64,000 nt of DNA from Calcarisporiella thermophila CBS 279.70 (Eukaryota; Calcarisporiellomycota), in NCBI RefSeq assembly GCF_041956535.1, contig NW_027192206.1, positions 229,149 through 293,148 of the forward strand, given 5' to 3'. Every line of letters starts with the position of its first letter. The first letter of the stretch is position 1. The notes beneath the pieces were generated by a model. The model was given only the letters and a program-made list of their open reading frames with translations. It was not told where the DNA came from and searched no databases. A program made the position numbers and the translations under genes. Positions 23,980 to 35,359 of this stretch are shown piece after piece.

Positions 23980-24380
23980 TGCCTGGGATGTTTTATTATT
24001 TTATTCACTCCATTTTGTACCCCTTATACACTTACATGCGTCCATATAGTTCGATTTCTTTTTTTTTTTTCTACTCCTCTTTTTTATTATCTCCGCCTTC
24101 TCTCTTCATCGTACTTGCGTGCAACTCTTTGATTTCAATATTTTTGGTCATTTGTCTATATGCCTACCCGATAGGGAAATTTGTCATTTCCCTCGCGTGA
24201 CGTCAACAAAAAATGTAGTCGCGTCGAGAAACGCGTTCCTCGCACTTTATTATACAATTCAATTGTTGCCCACACTTTGTATAGAGATTGTAGAGGTTTT
24301 ATTGTCTCCTTTTTATTTTCGAACGAGGCTTAATTCCACCCTTGTTTTCGCAAGCGACTTTCCTAAAAGCATATGAGAAA
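23980..24380. other. Intergenic region between DHHC and pseudo-kinesin genes
   Basis: T-rich 3' flank of the DHHC gene and promoter of the next gene. No recognisable element. Confidence 0.4.
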
Positions 24381-27300
24381 ATGAAAGTAGCCCAATCAGA
24401 AGTATTTCTTCTTTTACACCAGAGGCCTGCCTCTCAGGATGCATGTTTGCAATGGTCCAAGGATGGGCGCACAGTCACCCTTGCACGCCATGGCTCTAAT
24501 GCCGATCCAGATACAAGGTTAGGGTCCTTTTCCTTGATTAGCTTTGATGGAAATTCTTACAATTCTATTAATGAAATCTTTATTATTTAATACAATAGCA
24601 AAAGCTATCACTTTAATAAGGTCGTTCCACCCAATGACACGACCGCCACTGGGTTTTCAAGCTCTAAAATAATAGAGGATATGATAAAAATGTGTTTGAG
24701 AGGTAACTTATGCCACTAGATTCCATTTTTAATATTGATATATATGTAATTTCGTTTTTTAATTGGATTATCAATAGGTTATTCTGCTTCGATCTTTCAG
24801 CTGGGTGCTGCAATGACTAAGAGCGTGAAATACGATCGGTAAGCTTTCCTGCATTTTGTACCAATATTATTTGCCTCTAGGATGCTTAAATTAATATTAT
24901 GTTTAGAATGAAAATAGCGCATACCACTCTTCAAATCGTTAAACGTCAACTTCCTAACAATGTGAAGCTGGCATTTGGGTTTGTATCTTCTATACGAGAT
25001 GGGTTATTATTAGTCACCAAACGTTTTATCAATTGAATAGCTATGTAGGATTCTCGGATATAAAAATGGTAAATCTTATGAACGATAGAGCAATAAGCGG
25101 TAATGTTTCATTTCATTTTCTACTTCTAGCCGGTATCTAATTGCTTGTTTCTCGACCATTATAGATCAAGATTTTGCGAGAGATGGATTGGATGCATTGC
25201 TTCGGTGGAGTGACACCCTCGATTCGCTCGAGGAGATGCTTAAGCATGGCTCCTCCCTGCCCTATATTCTAATCTTTCGATTTGAAATGCTGGGAGCACA
25301 GTCAATTGCTGGAACTTTTGTGCTGGTGAGCCATCTCTTACACTTGTAGCTTCCGTAGAGATCATTTGCTTGACGTGTTTCTGGTAATCGCACCTTTTAC
25401 AGACAGATCTTGGTTGCCCCCGCTTCAACTCAACCATTATGGGCGTTCGCCCCATACAATCACAGGCCCCACTTTCCAAATCATTCGAACAATTCCGCGC
25501 CTTGGTTACTGCTGAATCGCAACCTGCTCACTGCACTGCCACGCTTCTCGAGGACTCACTCCTCACCAAGCTGGGGGCCTCTTATATGGGCGCCCATACG
25601 CGTACAGCATTTTTCATCAATCTCGAGGTGCACCCGTCGCCACCTCCTCCCGACGTTATACACGCTCTCGAATTTGCATCCGACCTTGCAAAAATCCGCT
25701 ATCGGGAAGGGATAAAAAACATCATTGACTCCCGAGTTTTCTATTACTATGAATTTCGTGGTGAGATGCAGCGTTTACAGGTCCAAGTGGAGGAGCAGGC
25801 GAAGACCTGCGAGGAGACCGAGAAGCGGCTGGCGGATACGAAGGAGACTTTGCGCAAGGAAAATGAGGTGACGCGGAAGAAATATGAGAGCCTAAAGGTC
25901 GAGCGTAGTCAGGTAAGTTGCTCCTTTATTTCTTGACACCTGCCGCCGTCTTATATGTTATCCGATGCGATTAGCTGAAGGAGAAAATCCAGTTGTTGGA
26001 AGCAAGCCATGCGCACGAGATTTCGGTGCTTTCCATGCAGCTCGTGGAGACCCGTGAGAAGATCAGGAGAGCAGAAGTAGATCTTAGTAAGTTTCGTAAG
26101 AAGAGCGTGCTTGTCCGCTTTCCCCGCTAACTGTTCATTAAATTTGTTTTGACATTGTAGCTCTCAAAGACTGTGAACGTGATAAATTCCAAGCCGAAAA
26201 TGAAAAATTAAAGGTTTGTAATGTTTTTTCTAAAATAACATCACGGTTGCTAATAGAAATTGGCTTTTTTTTTTTAAAATAGGGAGATCTGCAAATGCTG
26301 AAAAATATCCAGGAAGATCTTCTCCAAAAAGCAGAACAGTTAGATGAACAGATCGAAACTCTAGAGGCGGAAAGAGATAATCTCGAAGCCTTGCTCAGTC
26401 GCGATCAGTCTGAGCATCATGTTGCACTCCAGTCCGAGTGCAACATCCGCAAAGAGCTTGAGAGCCAACTGGAAAAACTGCAAGAACAGGTAGCTCAGAC
26501 ACAAGAGGAGCTCGAGAAGGAAAAGGCTGCGCGCCTGACGACTGAGCAGGAAAGGAATCAGGTGGTGCGAGAGTGTGAAGAGCTGAAGCACAAGCTGCAA
26601 AGGATGGAGACAGTACACGACCGTGAATATACGGAGCTGCAAAGGAGATTGAAAGAGCTGGAAGAGGACCTTACGTGGGAGAGAGAGACAAGGGAACGGG
26701 AACGAAAGGAGTGGAGGGCGAAAGAGCGGATGCTGAATGAGAGGCTTGGAGAAGAGACTCGAGCTAGACAGGTATATTGCCTATTCATGTTGATCCTAGA
26801 ACGACTCTGACATTTTGACGCTCAATATTTGCTACTTTCTCCATTAGACCTTGATTGAGGTGGGGGTTAACGAGGGTCTAAATAGATTTAGTGATGGTGA
26901 GCCTGAGCCGGAAATAAGAGTCCGAAATGCAAAGCCGAAACAAGCAAAAGAAAAGCCATCGATCGCAAAGGAGAAATCGATGTCCAAGGAGAAAGATTTG
27001 TCTGAGCGCGTAAATAACAAGCCAACTCGAAATGTATCTGAGAATGAGGTACACAATACTACTGCCGCTCAATTAATTGAGGAGAGTAGGGGAGAAGAGG
27101 GGTCCGTTGCTACAGATATCACCAAGGACAAGCAAGATTGGTCGCAGGATTGTGAAGAGCAGAACAAGCGTGAAACTCCAAAGCAGAGCTCCAAGGTTTC
27201 AGAGGAGCTTGATGTGAGTCCTCCAAACCCTGCTTCAAAACCGCATAGTAAACTCATCGTTTTTGATTACTAGATGTCATTCGATTTCGACTTTGGACCT

Positions 27301-28011
27301 AGGGCTTCCAAGAAGAAGGCTGGCGACAAATCTAAGCGCAGAGCAAAAGAGCCTACGGAGCTCCTGAATGCTAGTAAATCTGCCCCCATCCCAACGCAAA
27401 CAGACAAGGCTAAATCTCCCAAGAGGCCCGAATTAGATCGCTCTCTCTCCTCCTCTGCTCACAACGCCTTCCCGCCTATCATGTCAGCTGAAATATGTGT
27501 TGCAGCTCAGAGTCGTCGTCCTACTTCTCCCCAACCTGTTCTCTTCTCGAGCCTTACTGACACCACTATGAAAAGAAAGAAGACAAACCACCTCACGGCC
27601 AAACAGGAGGCACCAGGAAAGACAAAAGTACTTGGGGACGATAAGCAGCAAAAAGTGGCGGCGATCACCGACAAGGAAAAGAAGAGAAAGAAGCAGACTA
27701 ATGGGAATGAAGAAGCAAAAGAAAACGGAGCTAAGGTGCCCGCCCCGACTGCAGAAAAGGAGCAGGACACGGATGATTCAAAGAAGAAGAAGAAGAGGAA
27801 GTTGCGGAGTGCGCTCTCCTCTTTGCAAAATATGGTAAATGGGGCAGTAGGGCAAGGACTTTGGCTCCTTATTTACTAACCCCCGCCTCTACTATAGGAT
27901 TTATCGCAGTTTACGATTTTACCTGCCAAGTCATCGGCCGAGAATAATACCTCTACGGTGAAGAACGCTTTTGTAGTACCGAAACTACAAACCACGGCCA
28001 TTGACGAGTGA
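24381..28011 (+). CDS. Kinesin-like protein with degenerate motor, long coiled coil and basic tail
   Basis: Thirteen exons: 24381-24517, 24599-24702, 24778-24838, 24907-24978, 25041-25099, 25165-25325, 25403-25912, 25975-26086, 26161-26213, 26283-26771, 26848-27213, 27274-27834, 27898-28011; 932 aa. Residues ~1-307 follow kinesin motor order: SEVFLLLHQRPAS (strand 1), YHFNKVVPP, GYSASIFQLG (canonical GYNATIFAYG), FVLTDLGCPRFN (LVDLAGSER), SKSFEQFRALVTA (NKSLSALGNVI), DSLLTKLGASYMGAHTRT (DSKLTRLLQDSLGGNS) and VIHALEFASDLAKIR. Nucleotide-binding elements are eroded: the P-loop position reads GAAMTKSV instead of GQTGSGKT, and switch II reads DLGCPR. Residues ~325-586 are a dense Glu/Lys/Arg coiled coil. 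The tail (587-932) is basic, with KKKKKRKLR near the end. A pseudo-motor cargo adaptor or microtubule cross-linker is my reading. The start is the first Met before strand 1. Confidence 0.68.
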
Positions 28012-28424
28012 AGACGAGTGCATGCCCACCCTATCTCTGTATTTGCTAGTTTCCTTTTCAATAACCATTTCTAATATATCCTGCCTTTATGACTCTATTG
28101 TCGAAGTTTTTCTATTTCGCTTCTTCGCGCTTTTGTTGGCCCTCATTAATTTTTCGTTCCATTATGCTTTAGATGTTTGTTCAACCTGTTCTATTACTAT
28201 TCCTAAGTTTATCTCTGTTATATTAGGAGTATATCGTTCATGTTTTGTTTTACTGTTAATTTATCTTTGCAGTTTCATTCGTCCGTTTCCCTATCTTTAA
28301 TAAATACTCAATAAACTCAACGATGGCGTATGTTATCTTGATTCCATGCGTTCAGTATTAAGCTGAAAACAGTCGCTATTTATTCCAAGATACATTCACT
28401 GAAGTTTATATTATCCATTGCCCT
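28012..28424. other. Convergent 3' intergenic region
   Basis: AT-rich 3' flanks of the kinesin-like gene (AATAAA near 28299) and the BCL7-like gene. Nothing else seen. Confidence 0.4.
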
Positions 28425-29427
28425 CTATGATGTCCTCGGTGTTTCTCCTTCTTGGGTGCCCTCGCGGGTCGCGTCGCCAAACCCGTATGCACTCCCACTG
28501 CCCTCCTCATCATCCTCGCCCTCTGCTCGGGGTGTCTCGCTTTCGACTCCGGTGAACCGAACCCCTGTCGGTGTCTCTCCTTCCTCCATATCATCATCCA
28601 CGCGCCTCCCAGTATCAAAAGCTTGTGGGGTTGGGGCGTAGCTCTGGGCACGGGATGTGGCGGGCTGGGAGATTTCTTCGTCTGACACGTCCTCTAGACC
28701 CGGTGTGCGTACGCGTTCCTCAGTGTTAGCGTCAGAGGGTGGAGGAGGAGCAGCATTGGCTAAAGCGGTGGGCGATTTTGAGGCGAGATTGGTGGTATTA
28801 GCGGAGGTGGAAAGTTCATTGAGCTCATTAGCGGCTGTGCTAGGGGTAGCGGTACTTGTGTTTGTCACGCCATTAGTGGATATTGTTCCGTCTACTAGAG
28901 GCTTGGATTGTAAGGCATCATTTTGCAAGTGTGGGGTTGTGGCAGCCTAAGCACAGTATAGTATAAATAAAATGAGCAACTGATTAATGAGGCCATTGCG
29001 CATGCACAGCTCACCTCTACTTGCTGATCTACCTGCGGTACAATTCCTTCCTCTTCTTCATCATCGAAGCTTAGTTGTCGATCAGCTGAGATATTGAGGA
29101 AGAAAATAAAGAAAAAAAAAAAAATCAAATCCTTGAATTATGAAATTGAACCCGTGATAACATAGCATTAAGAAATCTGCCTACATTTAACCCATTTAAA
29201 CACCTGAAAATTCTTCCCGTTCTTGGATGCAGTCCACTTCTTTTCCCTTTTGGTAAAAAATATGTCTTAATGTTAATCGTTTCCTCTGACATTGCAACCA
29301 GCCGGAGAAGAGAGTGAAATTAGTACCATGCTTGTACTGGTTGTAACAGTGCACGTTTTAATCGCTCATTTTCGCTGGATGCGTACCGGAAATTGCGATC
29401 CTCGCGGGATGGTCGTGTTGAACTCAT
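28425..29427 (-). CDS. BCL7-like protein (candidate SWI/SNF-associated subunit)
   Basis: Four exons: 29427-29327, 29246-29185, 29085-29015, 28946-28425; 251 aa. The spliced N-terminus reads MSSTRPSREDRNFR, then VQAWEKKWTASK and NFQVFKWVK. This matches the BCL7 N-terminal domain (TRSRAKDD..., RRWEKKWVTVG, RIFKWVPV), and the key WEKKW is created exactly at the first splice junction. The rest is acidic and Ser/Thr/Pro-rich (LSFDDEEEEG, GLEDVSDEEIS, EGETPTGVRFTG, GEDDEEGSGS), like the low-complexity tails of BCL7A/B/C. BCL7 proteins are accessory SWI/SNF (BAF) subunits that contact the nucleosome acidic patch. The family call rests on ~45 residues. Confidence 0.62.
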
Positions 29428-29819
29428 CTTTGTAGATTTATTAAATTCTGAATGACCTCGATCTTTCTTTTTGACTACCAAGTAAGTTTTTGGTGCATAT
29501 TGGGTGGCTTTGCGATCGCAATATGTATTTTATTGAAAATGGTCATAGCCTAAGAAATAAGTCTGGAATAGTGGTTTATGAATATGAAATAGTAGGAGCC
29601 GTCGAGAAATGCTGGTATTGCTAGCCCTCCTCAAAAGAATCGTGTGTCTCTCTTCACTTTTCTTTATAACTCGGCCAACCAGGTTTGTTTGAAAAATCAA
29701 CCTAATTTATTGACTGGTATCATGCCAATTCCTATACCTCTCTCTCAGCAATACACATAAGAAACACAAGGGCATGTCTAGATATACGCGTAAACACGAT
29801 AAACAATCTCACTCCGCGT
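29428..29819. other. Intergenic region upstream of the BCL7-like gene
   Basis: BCL7-like promoter and 3' flank of the deaminase gene. Nothing recognised. Confidence 0.4.
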
Positions 29820-30361
29820 TTATTGCTTTTCTAAAACGTGTCTATTAGGCCAGAGACACTCTTTCTCCAACTCTCCCACAAATCCCACCTCAATGCCCTT
29901 CTGCGTCAAAATCTTCACGCCCTCACAGTTCACGAAAGTTGGAGGCTCCCGTACCCCAATAACTACTCTTCCTACTTTCATTTCCAGAATCTGATCTGTA
30001 CATGACCGTTTCCCCGACAAGCGGAGACTACATGGCTCCATGGTTGTGTAAAGGGTGGCTCCATGGGCAAGGGAGCTGTCGCTGAGTTTCAGGAAGCAAC
30101 ATTCTTCTGCATGGGTATTGCCGGGAAGTTCACGCGAAAACCCAGTGGATAAAATATGGCCAGTGGTCGGCTGTACGAGAATGGCGCCGACACAATAGGC
30201 AGTGTCCACTGGCTCTGAGAGATTGGCCTGATCGACCGCTAGGCGCATGAATTGGAGATCTTCCTCTAGAATCACGGATGAGTAAGATGAAGAGTGGTAT
30301 AATACATAGTAAAAGCAACACTACCAGATGATGCACCAGTAGATTCTGCTGCTTTGTCCAT
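29820..30361 (-). CDS. Cytidine/deoxycytidylate-type deaminase, riboflavin-pathway (RIB2-like) candidate
   Basis: Two exons: 30361-30325 and 30265-29820; 160 aa. Zinc deaminase fold: the HAEECCFLKL helix supplies the His ligand and catalytic Glu, and TTMEPCSLRLSGKRSC supplies the two Cys ligands. PCSxRLSG...C is typical of the eukaryotic diaminohydroxyphosphoribosylamino-pyrimidine deaminase domain of Rib2, so the likely reaction is deamination of the pyrimidine intermediate of riboflavin synthesis. Yeast Rib2 has an extra N-terminal pseudouridine synthase domain; here the deaminase stands alone, as in some other fungi. A related nucleotide deaminase is the alternative. The first exon encodes MDKAAESTGASS. 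Confidence 0.78.
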
Positions 30362-30465
30362 TTTGAATTTCAGTCCAATGTTGTTGCTCCAGAGAAGCGA
30401 AGACTTTTATCTCCAAAAGACAAGGGACAGTCACAAATTCAATTCGATATTTTTCCTGTAGGGTT

Positions 30466-32189
30466 TTAGACATCCCGCCTCCCCGACTCCCACACTTTCT
30501 TCACGACGGGAAATCGCAGAGAAGCATTGCGCTTACTTTGGTTGGTCTCACTAAAATACTGAACCGTGATCTGCTTGCCGAGTATGAGCGATGGGTCCTG
30601 TGCGTAGCGAAGGCGCTCCTCGATCGAGAACCCCGACCCAACATTGACTTTATTGCCTATAACAAGAGCAGTGTGACCATGGAAATGAGGCGGCATATGG
30701 AACACGTCCAGTAAAGCGAATACAAACCCTTATAATAAATGATCACGCTTGTCAACACGTTGCGCTCGGCATAACTGCCATTCTCGGGGATACGCATAAC
30801 CCCAGTGACAATGTCGTGGACGATAAATTCTTGGTCGGTGTAGTGCTTGATTTTGAGGATATCCCGACTGAACCAAAAAAGACATACGCGTTAATCAATT
30901 TATCACGCCATAAAGACCAGCAAAAACTGCTGTTTAATCGTTTACCTTCTCTTCCCTTTGTAAGCCGCGTCTTTTCGTAAAATCAAACCCTCCCACCGAC
31001 CCTTGTCTGCCTGTCGTACCAACTCCTCCAAATGCGCTTTGCTCTGTACTGGTGTCTGCTCGACTATTCTCAGTAGCTCACCCCCATGTTTCCCGATCAC
31101 TTCCTGTAGAAACTCCAGTCGCTTCGAGAACAGCCGAATCCCTTTCCGCCTCTCAAACTCCACCTTGCTCAAGATGTCGAAAGCAAAAAATGTCGGCTGT
31201 TGTACAGTATGGTCCTGTCTCATCACCTCGCTCGCGGTCATCTGAAAGTCATCCTCCTCTAGCCCGGAATCAGAACGCTTCAGCACGCAAATTTCCCCGT
31301 CAAGCACAAATCCATACTTCCACTCCCCAGCATTCTCCTCCTTATTATATATATCGAAATCCTTCTTCACTAACCGGAAGAATTCTCCTTGCTTGCTCTC
31401 CCACCACCGCCGCATCGTCATTGCCACCGCAGACTCCACCTTTCCTAGGCTTTTGAATCGTCTGCCTCCTCTTGAATAGGTCAACACATTCAAGACCTGG
31501 GGGTTGGGTAGATCCCAGTCCACGGATATCAAGCATCGCACCCCATCCAATTTGCGGGAAGAAAACCAACCCTCTATATGGCGATCTTTCTTCTCGTCAA
31601 ACGAGTGCGCGAGTGAAACATGGAAACGTGGTATGGTGCCTGGATAAACCTCATTGATAGTTGCAATGGAGCACCCAGTCTTTAAATTTTTATCCAGCAC
31701 TTTGTTGAATATATCCCGCCGTCTCTCATCATTGCCACAGAATCTCATTTGAAAAGCGGATATTGCGTAGAGCGCTTTGTGGCCAGTAATTTCCCGTAGG
31801 CTCAGAGCAGCAAGTAGGCTACCCAGCGATTTAAACTGCGGTGTATCTTCTGGAATATTGAAATTCTTTTCCTTTTGAAATCCTACAAGCCGCGCGGAAG
31901 TGACGTTAAAATTGAGTGCTGGGTCGTAAATTTGCCGAAGAAGTGGCAGGCTCTCAGGGTATTCGCGCAGAATCTCCTTCTTCTCTATCGAGGAATTGAC
32001 GGTATTTAGACGATCAACGAGATGTTGGAGTTGAGCAAGTTCATCCCTCGAATTAGAAGTTGAATGTGTTGATGCGGATGCTGCAGCTGAAGAAGAATGA
32101 GTGAGACGGTGGACTTGGCGGGAGGAATGGTGGGAGCGGCACGTCAGCTGTTTAACTATGGGAAATAATCGAAAGAAAATCGCGGCCAT
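30466..32189 (-). CDS. ATP-dependent DNA ligase, phage T4-like, with predicted mitochondrial presequence
   Basis: Three exons: 32189-30946, 30867-30728, 30656-30466; 524 aa. Motif I SSRKLDGVR places the AMP-linked lysine at K213. FVLDGEICVL (motif III/IIIa region), EGLILRKDAAYKGKR (motif IV), DILKIK (motif V) and SLRFPVVKKVW (motif VI) follow in order. The pre-catalytic segment KTGCSIATINEVYPGTIPRF resembles T4-like phage and some bacterial/viral ligases, not eukaryotic LIG1/3/4; BRCT, zinc-finger and DNA-binding domains of LIG3/4 are absent. The N-terminus (MAAIFFRLFPIVKQLTCRSH, then Arg/Ser/His-rich to residue 48) has no acidic residue and looks like a mitochondrial presequence. The frame continues 19 codons upstream but without an ATG. 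Confidence 0.85.
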
Positions 32190-32294
32190 GCTCTTGGAGG
32201 TGGAGAGCGAGTTTTCCAACGCGAGAAATTGGTAAGGCTGGAACACTTTTCCAAGTCAAATTTATTGACATTCAACCCTAAATAGATACCTATT

Positions 32295-32480
32295 CTAAAT
32301 ACTTATTGAAGAAATATGATTCTGTCTCCCCATATACCCTGCTCCACTATGCTGATAGCCAACCTGTACCTCTTGGGAATAGCCTTTAAGAAATGCAGCA
32401 AAAAGTACGTCAGGAGAAAATGCCCCATATCCTGTCGCCTTTTTAACTGGCTGCCCAATATAATTGAACTCTTTGTTCAT
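32295..32480 (-). CDS. Small hypothetical ORF (61 aa)
   Basis: Intronless frame with an ATG in an adenine-rich context (ACTATGA), between the ligase gene and the hydrolase gene, both also on the minus strand. Mid-section VKKATGYGAFSPDVLFAAFL. No family recognised, no signal peptide. It could be an exon of a larger model or chance. Confidence 0.28.
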   Translation of the reverse strand: MNKEFNYIGQPVKKATGYGAFSPDVLFAAFLKGYSQEVQVGYQHSGAGYMGRQNHISSISI

Positions 32481-32717
32481 AGTTAGTCTTTTCGTTGAAA
32501 AAAGGTTTTATTAGAAAGAGCTAGAAAGGAAATAAGAATAGAACGGAGGCATTAGAGAATATGTAAATGGCAATCTCTACACGATAAACCATGCAAAAAA
32601 AAACCAATAGATCAAAGCAAAATAGCAGAGTGGTTATTACAGTTAGCGGTTCTATACAAATAACAATAGCAATAATGATAGCGTAAGAAAGGGAACAAAA
32701 ATAGATAAGGGGGATCA

Positions 32718-34401
32718 TTAGCTGATAGCGACTTTGCGCACCGACTCCACCACGCGATTTTCCCATCCAGGATGGAGCACGAACATCGCATGATCAAGCT
32801 TGGGCATCAGGTAGGTTTCGATGCCCAGCTCCTTCAAATATGTATACACCTTGGGCGAGTTGATGATATTATCTTTTTCTGAAAGATACACCACGGTTTT
32901 TGAGCTCCCGCTGTTTTTCCCGCCCACCGGAAGGGGCTCAAGCGTGTCCCGTTTTGGGAAGAGCGCGGCCTGATGCCAGTGAAAGTGCCGGCTAATATAA
33001 TATGAGATGTGCAGCTCCCGAGCCGCAAAGAAATAGGTAATGAACTAATTTGAACGAATAAAATAGACTTGATGAGACATGCTTCTGCGCACGAACACAG
33101 TTCGGACTGTAACCTACCTCTGTGATGGTTTTGGGCTTCCGATACACAAAATTGTAAGCAACGTCGTGATAATGCAAGAGAAAGCAAATTGGGTCAAGCA
33201 ACACCAGGCCGCTGACGATCTTCGGCGAGAGCTTCAGACTCCATGCACACACAGCACTCCCAAGTGAGTGACCAACAAAGGTGGCGTGCGTGTATCCGTG
33301 TTGAAGCAGCATCGTCTCGATCATGGCCGCGGTCTCCGAAGCATTCACCTGGCAAGACTGCAAACGCATGCTCACATAGGGTAACTCGACGATGAAGATT
33401 GGGTGACCAAGGGTACGCATCTTACGAATGAAATTGAGATACATGACGATACCGACCCCTAAGCCGTGAATGAAGACGATCGGCTTCTGCTGCTGCGTAG
33501 AGGTGGACGGCTTCAAATACCAATAGGTTTGGGATTGCCGAGTCTCCTCTTTAAGGTCGAGGTCAAGCGTCATCGACCAGTAACCAGAGTCGACACCGTC
33601 TCCAGGAAGCTTTACAAATCCCATGAACCGGAGGAGAAACTCCGCGATGTATCTTAAGATAATAAACACCTATCAAGTAGACCAACAACGGTTAACACCT
33701 AAATTGCCACTTGGCCTAAAAGCCTGAAAACCCTACCGAATAAAACACAAAAGGACGATGGATAGCGTTAACCGGGTCAAAATTCAGGCGTAAACATTTG
33801 ATTTTCTGGTTATATCCGGGTGCAAACTTAAACTTGTACTCCTGCTCCAAGAGTTTTACGATTTCATCTACCTCACGCCGTTTCTCTTCGCACTCGTTTA
33901 GCTGTTCCAAATCTCGGCCGTAGAAAGCCCACGAAATCCTGTTGCAAACATAATGTCAAATACGGTTTAGACCCAGAAAAAAACTCCTCTAAAGATAATG
34001 GTATACCATTCAGCAGTATTATCCCAATAAATATCCGAAATTCGCGCGGGTTTTCCGTTCTGCAGGCGGAACCATCCACTCAACCACGAGTGTGCGTCAT
34101 CTTTCACCGTCTCCATCACCCCTCTTATCATCTCTTCCCTGGAGCCCTTGTCTATTTCTGGGCATCTTAACCTCCGCTGATACCGAGAGCGAGATGTGTA
34201 AAAGTAGATATAGAACAGCAGTTCAAAGCCAAGACCATAATGCACAAAGGCAACTACAGGTGGCGAGAAATGGGTGGCAAGTGGTGAGACATGGAATATA
34301 AAGAAATAAATATAATATGCAATGGCTAGTGGGGCTACGGATGTGAGGAAAATGGTGCTGAGCTGAAGGATGGACCGAGTGACGACGTTGTCTGGTATCA
34401 T
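32718..34401 (-). CDS. Alpha/beta hydrolase, membrane-associated
   Basis: Four exons: 34401-34007, 33938-33737, 33669-33118, 33044-32718; 491 aa. An N-terminal hydrophobic stretch of 40-60 residues (ILQLSTIFLTSVAPLAIAYY, then FELLFYIYFY) suggests one or two membrane anchors. The hydrolase core starts near residue 240: VFIHGLGVGIVMYLNFI (oxyanion HG), ATFVGHSLGSAVCAWSL (nucleophile elbow, Ser), VLLDPICFLLHY, VVYLSEKDNIIN (acid Asp) and KLDHAMFVLHPGW (His). The full triad is present, so it should be active. The order matches a fungal family of single-copy AB-hydrolase proteins with an N-terminal membrane region; substrate unknown (lipase/acyltransferase-like). The start MIPDNVVTR was chosen because earlier Met codons lack coding character. 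Confidence 0.85.
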
Positions 34402-35359
34402 TCTATCTATGCACTCTATATGTGTGCAAATGGGGGGATTGTGTATATTTAAACTTTTCCGTGGTAAGGAGGAAAAGCCGAGGTGATTGCAAGAGGAACA
34501 AAAGAGAAAATAAATAGATGCATCAAATATTTCTAGGGGGTTGCATAATAAACGGTTCAATTATAACCCTTCACATGTTTCGTACCAAACAAATCATGGC
34601 TTGTTTTCCCTGAGTTTGAAGGATTTGAAATCAATTCGGTGATAGGTTAGGTTAGCATAATTAGAGGGAGAATGCAATATATGCGGATCCCTCTTTTTGT
34701 CCGAGATGAGATAATCCAACCTCTTCTGATTCTCGAGTTCCCAAGATGATCTTACCTTGGGAACAAGACCGAGTGGGGGACCCTTTTTGATGATGAAGTT
34801 TTGGATGGGTAATTTTCAGCCTAGTGGAGACAGTCACTACAGTTGAACCCCAAGTTGTCATTAAACTGACATAAAACGATACATCACGGTCCGCTGTACC
34901 ACTCGAAATAAAAAAAAAAAATATAGCGGATTTTTTCTGACAAATAGCCCGGAATCGGTTTTGGACTTATTTTTTTCTCAGAGCAAATCTTCACAAGCAC
35001 TCGAGTTCTTTTTTAAATTAATAAAGATATTTTTCCAAGGTTTTAGAGGAAGCAGAATGGTGGGTTGCGCCAATCATGGTTTGTAGTTGGCGTAAGGGCC
35101 TGTTGGTCAATGCATTTACTTTAAAAGAACATATAGAAACCTTCCGAAGACATTATCTCGATTGCCTTGACCCTGGCCCGTCTGAGCTCTTCGCCTCTTA
35201 ACCATAATTAACCAGGGGAGAGGACAGAGAAAGTTGCTTTAAAAAGGAACTCCAAAGAGGGGGCTGCAAAATATAACCCCGGAATATTCGCCCATCTCCT
35301 CTTCTCCTAGCGATTGTCGCTCCATCACACCTTTTATTTCGTACAGACACCCAGCCCCT
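34402..35359. other. Divergent intergenic region hydrolase / amino acid transporter
   Basis: About 960 bp between divergent genes. Holds a TATA-like TTTAAATATA on the minus strand near 34447, a short TAGGTTAGGTTAG run near 34644, and AT-rich DNA near 34910. No gene model found. Confidence 0.4.

Noticed and set aside
34644-34656. TAGGTTAGGTTAG, telomere-like repeat
   Set aside because: Only two and a half units, and not the TTAGGG sequence; too short to mean an interstitial telomere.
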